Translations under genes and position numbers: made by a program
Part shown: positions 1 to 12,000 of the stretch, in pieces
Numbering within the stretch: the first letter of the stretch is position 1
Layout: every line of letters starts with the position of its first letter
DNA from: Kineosporia babensis
GTDB taxonomy: Bacteria; Actinomycetota; Actinomycetes; Actinomycetales; Kineosporiaceae
Direction of reading: 5' to 3'
Length of the DNA: 64,000 nucleotides
Assembly (NCBI RefSeq): GCF_021129305.1
Contig: NZ_JAJOMB010000002.1
Span: 496,001 to 560,000 of the forward strand
Notes under the pieces: generated by a model
What the model was told of the DNA's origin: nothing
What the model saw: the letters and a program-made list of their open reading frames with translations, nothing else
Database searches by the model: none

Positions 1-1
1 C

Positions 2-3000
2 ACGACGGTCTCGGCCAAGGTCCGCAACAACACCCTGACCCTGCGCGACGACGTGCGCATCGCCACCGGTGGGATCTCCACAGCCTTGCCGGCGGATTCG
101 GCGACCCTGCTGCAGGACGCCTGGAACCCGGCGCCCGACGTGCCGGCCGGTCTCGATCCGGCCCGGCAGACCGAGCGGACAGTGCTCGCGCAGGGCGACC
201 GGACCGGCCGGGACCCGATTCCCGACCTCCGCGACGCCGGCGATCTGCCGCAGTGGCTGGTCGATCTCGCTCACCTGGCGGTGCGCCCGGCGGCCCAGCG
301 GCCCGACCCGGCCCCGCAGGTCGAGCGTCTGCTGCGGGCCGAAGTGATCGATCAGCAGACGGCCGATCTGGTCACCGCGATGTTCGGGCCGGTACCGGGC
401 TCGGGCGCAGCGGTGAACCGGGCGGTCGAACTGGGCGACCCGGTCGACGTGATGCGCCAGCTGGCCGGGCACCGGCGTGAGCCGGAGTCGCTGAGCAACC
501 TGGCCGCCGAGTTCAGCACCGGCGACCTCGGCGGCTGGACTCTGCAGCAGCGGGTACGCAGCACCTTCGAGGGACACCCGGCCGCCTCGGCGGTGGAGTT
601 CCTGCTCGGTGGGATGGACGATCTGGCCACCTCGATCTCGGTCGGCCAGTCCCGCTTCCTGTACGAGCGGATGGCCCGGACCGCCGTCTCCTTCGACCTG
701 AACCCCACACCGGGGCAGCAGGAGTACCGGCTGATGCGGCACCAGACCGAGCTGGCGCGCTACGGCGTGGCCGCCCGGGTGGCCGAGCTGACCGGCGAGA
801 TGACCCTGGACAACCCCTGGGGCCCGGCCGGCCTGACCCGCCAGGAGACCACCCGGCACGCCGCGACCCTGGTCCGGGTGCACTTCGACGGCGGCGACCA
901 GGACGTGGTGCTGGACCCGGTGCTGGGTGCCGGCCCGCTGCTGCTGAACGACTGGGCCCGGCTGGTGCTGGGCCGGGACCAGAGCCTGCCGACCTTCGTC
1001 GCCCGCGCCGACGTACCGGCCCGTCAGGTCCGCGAGAGCGCCCTGAGCGCGGTGAACGGAACCGGCCGGCGGCAGAACCTGTTGCTGCAGCGGCCGGTCT
1101 TCGCCCAGGACCGGGCCGCGGTCGGGCAGGGCTGGCCGGACCTGGCCCGGCTGAACCGGCAGACTCACCAGCACCCCGAGCGGCAGGTGGGGGCGATCGA
1201 GACCGGTGTCCGCTCGGCCTGGCAGTACGTGGTCGCGCACCAGCGCGCGATCGGTCCGGACGCGCAGATGATCGGCCACCTGAACCGGATGCTGGCCAAC
1301 GCCCGGCTGCACGCCGGCCTGCTCGACGGAGACCGGCAGCGCTCGTTCCTGGTGCGGCAGTTCGCGACGGGCTACCAGCTGAACGCCTTCCGCGGGGACC
1401 GGATCGAGCCGATGGACGCGCTCGGCCGGGTGCACAACGCGATCCGGCACGGCCTGATCAGCGTGGAGCTGGACGTGCTGATCCCGGAGCGGCTGGTCCC
1501 GGCCGAACTGGGTGCCCTGGAGGTGCGTCCCTCGACCGGGAACCGGCTGTTCCCGCTGACCGTGGACAGCCCGGACGCAACGGTGCTGGCGTTCGTCGAC
1601 CCCTCCGACCCGGCGGAGGCTGCTGAGATCCGGGCCACCGCTCAGGTGCTGCAGACTCCGCCGCAGTCCATCGGGGTGATGATCCCGGCCTCCGGTGGCC
1701 GGGCCTACTCCGCCGGGCGTCCGCTGCCGGTGGCCGAACTGGCCGCCGAGATCATGGCCCAGACTCCGCTCAACGGCCGGCAGGTGTTCATTCCCTCCGT
1801 GCTGCACCACACCTACCTGCAGAGCCTGGCCGACACGCTGCAGACACCGGTGCACGGCTTCGCAGCCCCGCAGTCCCCGCGTCGGCAGGAGGCGATGCTC
1901 GAGGCGTTCATCGAGACCGAGACCGGCGAGAGCGCGGCCTTCCTGTTCATCCCGGGCTTCGGCGGCAACCCGCGCCCGGTGATGAACCTGCCCGTGGTGG
2001 TGTTCTTCCCGGGCGGTGCAGACCCCACGATGACGATCCACGGGGACGGCGACGACCGGCGGATGGCCCCCGGTGAGCGCTGGGTGCACCGTGCTGGCCC
2101 GGCCTCGGTGGCGCTGTCGATGGACCTGCGGGTACGCCCGGTGGCCGATCGCCGCGCCGGGACCAGCGACCCCGACCTGGTGCCCTACCAGCACCGCGAG
2201 CCGTCGGCCCCGGGCTACCGGGACCGGCCGCCGAGGTACGAGCGCGCCGCCAACGACCGGCTGCTGGCCACGACGCGGGCACCTCAGCCGCCCACCGGCA
2301 CGTCCACCAGCACGTCCACCGGCACGGACGGGAACTCGCCGTACGGCGAGGCACCGGACGACGTGCGGTTCCGTTCGCTGGTCCGCACCCCCGAGAACGT
2401 GACCGGCGCTGAGAACGTGACCGGCTCCGAGAATGTGACCGAGCCGGCCGTCCCGGCCCGGAGCTGGACGGCCCGGCCCACCGCGGCCGGTGTGGTCCTG
2501 GACCCGCCCGGTCACCGCAGCACGCTCACGCCGGTGCGGCCGGAGCCGGGCTGGCTGACCGTCGAGCCCGGTCTCGACACCGTCAACGGCACAGATCCGG
2601 CCGTGCAGGCCGAGATTCGCCGGCTGGCTGAGACCGGTCCGCAGCGGATCCTGCTGAACCTGCCCGGCGTGCCCTCGACCTTCGCGCTCCAGCTGGCCAC
2701 CGAGTTCGGCGTCGAGGTGGCCTTCCAGCAGGAGTCCGGCCTGGTCCGGATGACCCCGGACGGCGACCCGGGCACGGTCCTGATCGAGTCGCTGGGCTCC
2801 GGGCACCGCCCGTCCGGCTGGTCCGCCCCGACCCGGGAGCAGCTGGGCAACGCCGTCCAGGACACCCTGACCGAGCTGGGGGAGAGCCCGGATCCGGCCC
2901 TGGATAAGGCTGTTCAGGAGAGCCTGAGCGAAACGGCGCTCGACCAGCAGGCCCTCACCACGATCGAGGTGACCTCACGCGCGCACCCGGGCGAGCAGAT

Positions 3001-6000
3001 CACCGTCGAGATCAGCCCGAACGCCTCGCGGGACGGCTTCACCGTGACCGGTTCCCGGCCGACGGCCGAGCGGGACAGCGCCGCAACGGTTTCCGTCCGG
3101 CGCGAGGTCGAGGTGGCTACCGACGGTGCACTGGCCACCTCGGGCAAGTCCGCCGCCCGGCCGTCGAACCCGACCGACAGCGAGCGGGTCCGGCTGACCG
3201 AGGACTCGGGCTACGTGCACCTGCTGCGCAACCCGGAATTCCCGGGCCTGGTGGTCGCTTCCGACAGCCCGGAGTGGACCACCGGCAACGGGAGCATCCC
3301 GCACGACAGCGATGGTCCGGTCACCTTCTCGGTCAGCCGGATCGCCGACCCGGCGCTGGCCCAGGCCGCGATCGACCGGGCCGGCGACTTCGTCGGCGAG
3401 GGCCCGGTACGGGTGCACGACGACCGGGAGGCTGCGCGCTCGCTGCCGTTGCCCGAGGGCAGCCGGCAACTGCGGGTGCCGATGGCCGACGACACCCGGT
3501 GGGAGCCGCAGTGGGACAAGCGGATCAGCGATCTGCGGGAGCAGAGCGAGACCAGCACCGGTGGCGCGGTGCGGCGTTACGAGGTGAGCTTCAGCGAGCA
3601 GCCGGAGCCCGCCTACCGGCGGATGGACGCCCAGGAAATCGACACGGGCGGGCTGCGTGAGCTTTTGGACGCTTCTGGCCCGCTGACGCCGGAACAGTCA
3701 CAGCTGCTTTCGGTTGCGGTGGAGGCGGTCCGGCCGTTGCAGCGCCGGTTCGCCTTCGACGCGGTGCCGCTCTCGGCCGATCCGCGCGACCATCTGCGGG
3801 CGGTGCTGGACGCCTCGGCCGCCCAGGGCGGTCCGGGCCGCGACCAGATCGAGCAGTTGGTGCACTCGGCGCCGGTCCGGGAACAGCTGAACCCGAATTT
3901 CCGCAACCCGCTGACCCAGTTCCGGGCCACCGAGTTCGACGTGGCCCCGGACGTCACGGTGATGGAGGTCGAGCAGACCGTCCGGCTGGTGCCGGAACTC
4001 GATCACCGGGGCCGTCCGATGGTCTCGCCGGCCGAGCTGGAGGCCACGGCGACCAGAGCCCAGGACGAGTCGCGGCGGCTGTTCAACCAGACCGGGCGTT
4101 TCGAGCTGGACGGCCGGGACCGCTACCTGCGCAGCCGGATCCAGGTCACCGCCGACCCCTCGGTCGTGGCCGATCGGGTGGTCACGGTCAGGGCCGGCCG
4201 CCCGCCGGAGGCCGAACTGGCCACCCCGGCGACCCGGGAGAACGAGAAGCAGGTCTACGTGGAGAGTTCCGGCCTGGCGCTGGCCCACGAGATCGGTGCC
4301 CACCCGTTCAACCTGAGCGACCGCTACCCGGTGCGGCCGGACGCCACCGCCGAGCGGCCGTTGCGCCGCGCCGGGCTGAAGACGGTGGACCCGGGTGAGG
4401 GCCCGGCCGACGGCCGGGTGCGCTACCGCGTGCCGGTGACCCTGGACGCGTCCGACAACAGCAGCGTCACGCCGGTGATGAACGCGCTGGGCTGGGACGC
4501 CCGGCCGACCCAGCGCGACCTGACCCGGATCTACCGCACCGCCCAGGCTGCCCACCGCCCGAAGATCACGCCGCGCCCGAACGCGGTGAGCACTGCCGAC
4601 GCGCTCCTCACGGCCGATCTGACCGCCGTCGCCGACCAGGTGCGCGACGAACTGGCCCGGCGGGTACAGGATCTCGGCCACCGGATGCCGACGGCCGGTA
4701 CCTCAGTGCAGGTTCTGAACTCGGTGATCTCGCCGCGCGGACTGACCGGGCTGCCCACCAACGGCGATCCGGTGCTCCTCTGGCTGAACCCGGACACCGC
4801 CCTGGACCACGGCGGCCGTCCGGCTGGTGGTCTTCTGGCCGATGTCCGGCTGGTCACCCAGCCGGACGGGCGCCCGGCGGCGGTCGCGGTGAACCTGGCC
4901 CGGGTGGTTCCGGAGCTTGGTCAGCCGGCATCCCAGGCCACCGGCTTCGCCGTCCAGATTCCCAGCCACAAGGCGATCTTCACGGAACTGCGACTCGACG
5001 CCAACGGACGTCCTCTGGTCCCCGAGAACGCCCCGGCCCCGGCTCCAACCTCGGAGACAACCACGGCCCCGACCTCAGAGGCGGCCACCCCGGCACCCGC
5101 GGTCGCCATGGAGCGGCGGCCGGACTACGACGCCGCCCTCGAGCGGCTGCTGGCCGCGCTGGCGACCAGCGCCGTGGTGCACGGTTATGCGGGCCGCCCG
5201 ACCGCCGAGGCGGATCAGCAGCGCAACGATCCGCTGAACCTGTCCGCGGATTCGCAGGTCCGGGAGCTGTTCTCGGCCCGGACTGCTCAGGAGCTGGCTG
5301 CCGGAGGACCGGCCGTTCGCTCGATCACGCTTTGGTACTCGCGCGGCACCGGTGTGCTGAGCCTCGCGGCGAACGCCCGGCCCGACCGCGAGAAGGTGAG
5401 CGTGGCCGACCGGATCGAGCTGGAGCTGACCTGGCGCCCCACCGATCCTCGACTGCGCGGCCCGGGCCATCAGGCCGGCACGCTGAAGGCGGTCTGGCGC
5501 CAGCTGGAGCGCTTCGGCGGGGTTCAGGCGACCATTCCGGCCGGCGGGAAGGAACTGGGGACTTCGAGCCAGGCCGTGCACGGCGTGTTGCGACCGGTGA
5601 CCGACCCGGCTGCTGCCCAGCCGGACCAGACAGCCCCGGCCGAACAGCCGGCCCCCCAGGCTGAGACCCGGACCGAGACCGCGCGGCGCACCGACGTGCA
5701 CCCGGCGGAGCGCTGGACCTGGTCGGAGACCGGCCCGGTGGCCGACGTGCAGTCGCAGATGCTGCGCCGCGACGTGGAAGCAGCCGGGATCCAGTTGCCG
5801 GAGCACTCGGTGCTGCGCGGGCTGACCGGTCCGGGCGTGGGCGCGGGGATCCTGCTGTCCGGGGTTTCGGCCGAGACCGCCCGGCGGGCGGCTGAGGCGT
5901 TGCACCTGTTCCAGGTGGTCTACACGCCGGAGCCGGTGGTCGAGGTGCCGCTCGGCCGGGGTCTCACCGGCTACCAGGTCCGCCCGGCCGGATACCGCCG

Positions 6001-9000
6001 GCCGGTGTCCTGGCGGGTGCTGAACTTCGAGCGGGGCGCCGTCGACCCGAGCGACTCCGCGACCGGGCTGAGCACGATGCCGACCCTGGCCTGGGAAATG
6101 CAGCTGGCCCAGAACCCGGTCGACACAACCCATTCCATCCAGGTCCCGCTGCCGACGAACCCGCGCACGCAGCACTCCTCCCGGTTCATCTGGACGAACA
6201 TGGCGGTGACGACCGGCAGCGACGGGCTGACCTTCTCCCACCGCCCGATCGACGTTCCCCCGAGCGTTGCGCCGAGCGACGCAATGGTCGTGCACACCGA
6301 GGGCCTGAACCACACGGGTGAGGCCGAGGCGGCCGCGGCCTACGCCCGGCGCCTGGTTCCGGGGCACATCCGGCTGCGCTACACCGACCCGCGGCTGGAG
6401 ACCGCGCTCACCACGATCCGCGAGGACGGCTGGAACACCCGGCAGAACGAGCAGACGTTCCGGGCCATGCGCTCCGCCCGGGTCGACCTGGCCCTGGACA
6501 CCCCGCGCCCCGGCCCGGACGGGCAGATGTCGGTGCGGCGCTGGGGCACCTTCCAGAACGGCTGGCGCCAGAACACGACCACGACAGCGGCCGATCAGAA
6601 CTGGGCCCAGAACTTCGCCTCCGCGCCGATGCCGGACGTGCGGGACACCGGCTTCGTGATCTGGCCGACCAAGTACGGTGCGGTGCTGGTCGAGAGCACC
6701 GGCGGCCGGGTGATGCCGGCGCCTCGGGTGGCGCTGCCCACGTACGCCGCGACCGGCCCGACCGTCGTGGTGGTCAGCAAGGACCTGACCACGCCGGTGG
6801 TGCCGCTGATCCGGCTGCTGGACAGCCGGCCCGAGGGCAGCCTGCCGGGCCTGAACCTGATCGTCACCGCCGGTGGCAGCAGCCGCCGGGTCCAGGTGGC
6901 CGAGGCGCTCGCCCACCGGCTGCGTTCCCAGGTGATCGTCTTCTCGGCGAAGCTCAAGAAGGACGAGCTGAAGCTGGCCCGCGAGCCGCACACCGCCAAC
7001 AACACGGTCTCGCGTTTCCTGGAGCTCGCCGATGTGGGTGCGGTGCTGCAGAACGCCTGGCGGCCGGGGCCGAACCTGCGGGTCAGCGACCGGACCGGGG
7101 CACGGGCCGATCAGGCCGCTCTGGCCCGGGGCGGGCCGGCCGCCGCCGACTCGTTGCCGGACCTGACCAGCCCGGCCGACCGCGACGAGTGGCTTCTCGA
7201 CCTGGCCCGGCTGGCGATCCGGCCCTCGGCGGCCGGCCGGATGCCCCAACCGCAGATCGAGCAGTTGCGCCGCAGCGGGCTGATCGACCAGGACACGGCC
7301 GACGTGGCCGGGGCCCTGTTCCAGCGCCGGCCCGGCACCGCGGCCGAGCTCGCCGGGGCCCTCGGACGAGGCGAGCACGCCGAGATCATCCGCGTGCTGG
7401 TGGATCAGCAGAGGTCACCGCAGGCTCTGGGCGCCCTGGCGGACAGCTTCGCCGAGATCGGCGGCGACCCGCTCGAGCAGAGTCTGCGCCGCGTCTTCGC
7501 CGGTCACCCGGCCGAGGCCACGGTGGAGTTCCTGCTCGGCGGGGGCGAGCACCTGCGGACCTCGATCTCGGTGGCCCAGGCCCGGGAGCTGTACGCCGAG
7601 ATGGCCGAGGTGGCTACCGCGGGCGACCTGACCGCCAACAACGACCTGATCGAGCAGCGGGTCCTGGCCCAGCACAGCGTGCTGGCCCGGCACGGGGTGA
7701 CCGGCCGGGTCACCGACCTGTTCGGCGACCTCAGCATCGCCAACCCCGCGGCGGTCAACGGTCAGTTCCACCAGCGCTCGCCCCGGCACGCCGCCACCGC
7801 GGTCACGGTGAACTTCGAGTCCGGGCCGCAGGACGTGGTTCTGGACCCGATGCTGTGGGCCGGGCCGTTGCTGACCTCCGACTGGGCCCGGCTGCTGCTG
7901 GGCCAGGACCAGGCGATCAGCACCTGGGCGCCCCGCCCGGACGCTTCCGCCGCGCACGTGCGGGCCAGCGCGATCAGCGCCCTGACCAGCGCCACCCGGC
8001 CGCAGCAGTTCCTGCTTCAGCGGCCGGTCTTCGCGGACGGCCCGGACGCGGTCCGGCAGGGCTGGCCGGACCTGGGGGCGTTCGCCCAGCAGAGGCTGAG
8101 TCACCCCGCCAACGCACGGGCCGAGCAGCAGCACTACGGCCGGGCGCTGTGGCGGCAGTTGCTGGCCCAGCAGCGCGTGGTCGGCACCGATCTGGAGATG
8201 CTCGGCCACCTGGTGCGCACGATCGCCGACAGCCCGGGTCGGCGCGGGCTGCTCAGCGAGGGCCGCAACTACGACCGTCTGCACGCGCTGGTGCAGGACA
8301 CGAACACCCTGAACACCTTCCGCGACGGGCAGTTGGACTACCTGGTCGCGGCCCGCTTCCTGGAGTCGGCGGCCGAGTACGGTGACGGCTTCGACTCCTC
8401 GATGGTCCGGATGCCGGAACTGACCGTCCCGGCCGATCTGGGCCCGCTGGAAGTACGCGGCCTGAGTGCACCCCGCCTGGAGCCCGAACTGGTTCAGAGC
8501 CCGCGCGGTTCCGTCGTGGTGTTCACCGATCCGGCCACGCCGCAGATCGCGGCCGAGGACCGCAGCACCGCAGCGAGCCTGCGGACTCCGCACAACTCGA
8601 CCGGCATCCTGCTCCCGTCCTCGAACGGGCAGGCCTACAACGGCACCGAGCGAATCGACCCCGAGGACCTGGCTGACCTGATTCTGGCGCTCGAGCCGCC
8701 GCGGGCGCCCGGACAGCCTGCCCCCAGCCTGTTCCTGCCGGCCGCCCTGGAGCACGGCTTCCTGCAGAAGCTGGCTACCGATACCGGCCGCCAGGTGCAG
8801 GGCTACGCGGTGCCGACGGCCGGGACCGGGTTCCGGATGCCGGTCGAGGCCTTCGTCGAGCCGAACACCGGCCACAGCGCGGCGTTCCTGTTCACCCCGA
8901 CGGCGGGCGGGAACCAGCGGCCGGTGCTGCTGCTGCCGCTGATGACCTTCTTCCCGGACGCTCAGGTGCCGACCACGAACTTCGAGGGTGCCGCCGAGCA

Positions 9001-12000
9001 GACGACGCCGGCCGGGGAACGCTGGGTCCACCGCTCCGGCCCGGCCGCCACCGCCCTCCAGCTGAGCCAGCGGGCTGCGCCGCTGGGCGCCGACGGGACC
9101 ATCCGGACCGACCCGAACCTGGTGCCCTACGAGCACCGGGAGGTGCTGGCCCCGTCCTACACCGAGCAGCCGCCGACGTACGCGGAAATCGGCTCGGACC
9201 AGGTGCTCACGTCGTTCGGCGAGACTCCGGCCGAGCAGCCGGAACGGGAGGCCGAGGACGACGCGACGTCGCTGTACGCCGAGACTCCGGACGTGGTCCG
9301 GAACGTGGAGTCCGCTGCGCCGCAGGCTGTTCCTGCGACCGGGGCCGGCTGGACGTTCCGGCCGACCGCGGCGGGCGTGGTGCTGCAGCGCTCCGGTCAG
9401 GCGGACCAGGCTCGGGCGCTCTTGCCGGAACCGGGCTGGCTGACCGTCGAGCCGGGATCCGACGCGGTCACCGGCATCGACCCGAGCGTGCGCAACGACC
9501 TGCGACGCATGCTGGCCGACCGGGCCGAGCTCCCGGACCGGGTGCTGCTGCGGATTCCTGATCTGCCGTCGACCTTCGTCCACCAGCTGGTCACCGATCT
9601 CGGCATCGAGGTCGCCTACCTGCACGGCGAGTCCGCCGAGCTGGTCCGGATGACCCCGCAGGGCCGGGACACGGTCCGGATGGAGTCGCTGGGCACCGGT
9701 CACCGCCCCTCCGGCTGGCCGGACGAGACCCGGGACCGGGTCTTCCACGCGGTGCGTGACGCCCTGGTGGACCTGGGGGAGCGGCCCGACCCGCATCGGG
9801 ACCAGGCGCTCCGACAGCAGCTGAACTCACGCGCTCTGGACCAGCAGCCGGTGCTCAGCCTGGAGGTCGGCCCGGCGAACCGGCCGATCCATGTCGAGAT
9901 CACCCCGACCATCTCGCGGGACGGCTTCACCGTCGCCGCCCGTCGTCCGGCCGAGAGCCCGGACCCGGCAGCGGTTCAGGAAGTCCGGCGCACGGTCGAA
10001 CTCGGGGCCGATATCAGCGGAACGCCGGTCACCACCGGCAAGGCGCCGGCCCGGGCCGCCGCCGCACCGGAGACCGAACTGGTGCGCCTGAACCCGGCCC
10101 GGCAGGGCAACGCCGACGTGCCCGGGCGGGACTCGTTCTACCTGCTGCGCAGCGATGATCAGCCCGGCCTGGTGGTGGCCTCGGACGGCCCGGAACTGCT
10201 GCCGCGCAGCACCCGGATCCCGCACGACGCCGACGGCCCGGTCACCTTCTCGGTGAGCCAGATCGCCGACCCGGTGCTGGCCCAGGCAGCGATCGACCGT
10301 GCGGCCGAGCTGCTCGGTGACGGGCCGATCCTGGTGCACCAGGACTGGAACCGGCCCAGCGAGCTGGCCGCGGACAGTCGGGGGCTGCGCCTGCCGATGG
10401 CCGACGACCGGCACTGGCAGCCGGAGTGGGACACCCGGATCGCCGAGCTGCGGCAGCAGACTCCGGCCACCTCCGGCGGGGCCGTGCGGCGGTACGACGT
10501 CGGCTTCCAGACCGACCTGGAACCGGTCTACCGGCGGATGGATCCGGCTCGGATCGATACGTCCGGGCTGCAGGAGCTTTTGGACGCTTCGGGCCGCCTG
10601 ACGCCGGAGCAGTCGCGACTGCTTTCGGTTGCGGTGGAAGCAGTCCGGCCGGTTCAGCGCCGGTTCGCCTTCGATGCGGTCCCGCCTTCGGCCGACCCGC
10701 GTGAGCACCTGCGGGCAGTGCTGGACGCCTCGGCGCAACAGGGCGGCCCGGGCCGCGACCAGATCGAGCAGCTGGTGAACTCGGCGGCTCTGCGCGAGCA
10801 GCTCAGCCCGTACTTCCGGCGGGCGCAGATCCAGTTCCGGGCGGCCGAGTTCGACGTCACCCCGGACGTCACCGTGATGGAGGTCGAGCAGACCGTCCGG
10901 CTGGTGCCGGAACTCGACGAGCAGGGCCGGCCGACCGTGTCGCAGGCCGAGCTGGAGGCCGCCGCGGCCAAGGCGCAGGCCGAGTCGCGGCGGATCTTCA
11001 ACCAGACCGGGCGTTTCGAGCTGGACGGGCGCTGGCGCTACCTGCGCAGCCAGATCCGGGTGACCGCGGACCCCTCGGTGGCGGCCGACCGGGAGGTCAC
11101 CCTGAAGCAGGGCGACCCGCCGGCCCCGGCCCAGGCCACGCCGGCCACCCGGGAGAATGAGAAGCAGGTCTACGTCGGCAGTTCCGGGCTGACCCTGGCG
11201 CACGAGATCGGTGCGCACCCGTTCAACCAGAGCGACCGGTACCCGGTGCGTTCCGACGACAAGGCGGAGCGCCCGCTGCGTCGCGCTGTGCTGAAGACGG
11301 TGGACCCGGGCGAGAGCCCGGCCGCTGAGCGGATCCGCTACCGGCTGCCGGTGACCCTCGACCAGTTCGAGAGCCCTCAGGTCACCTCCGTGATGGGTGC
11401 GCTGGGCGCCGACGTCCGGCCCACCCAGCGGGACCTGACCCGGATCTACCGCACCGCGCAGGCCGCCCACCAGCAGGTCAGCCGCGACCCGAAGCTGACG
11501 CGGGACACCGCCCGGGCGCTGGCCGCCACCGACCTGACCGCCGTGGCCGACCAGGTCCGGGACCAGCTGGCCGCCGAACTGCACCGGCTCGGGCACCAGA
11601 TGCCGGAAGGTGATGCCTCGGCGCGGTTCCTGAACGCGGTGATCGCCCCGCAGGCTCTGGCCGGTCTCCCGGTGAACGGCGACCGGGTGCCGGTCTGGCT
11701 GAACGCCGCCCCGCTGAGCACCACCCCTGCGACCGGTCGCGGCCGGTCGGTCGGCGGTGTGCGGGTCGACGTCCGGCTGATCACCTCGCCGAATGGCCGG
11801 CCGACGGCGATCGCAGTCGAGCTGGACCGCGTGGTGCCCGGCCGGCGGACCGGGAACCACCAGCCCGAGACCGGTTTCGCCGTCCAGGTACCGGTGCTGA
11901 ACGCGATCTTCACCGATCTGCGCCTCGACGCCCGCGGACGTCCTCTGGTCGACCCCACGCCCGCTCCGGAACCGGACCCTGAGAGCGCCACGACCGAGAC

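Larger units (their letters stand above)
107..7042 (+). repeat. Giant-protein repeat unit A (2,312 residues)
   Basis: The unit begins at LLQDAWNP and ends where VLQNAW restarts the series. In order it contains a helical lead with LPQWLVDLAHL, a glutaminase-like segment (629-1000), an alpha/beta segment (about 1480-2010), a Pro/Thr linker with PPRY, a second alpha/beta segment (about 2530-2760), a metallopeptidase-like segment (about 3940-4400) carrying HEIGAHPFNLSDRY, an Ala/Pro/Thr linker (about 5035-5105), and a C-terminal part ending in another alpha/beta segment. Some stretches are close to unit B at the DNA level, for example around 3655-3790 versus 10575-10700, which suggests gene conversion or recent duplication. 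Confidence 0.85.

Noticed and set aside
53-55. GTG at 53 as the start of the giant gene
   Set aside because: The frame is open to the left edge, and the upstream residues match the segment that precedes the later repeat units, so the gene begins outside the window.
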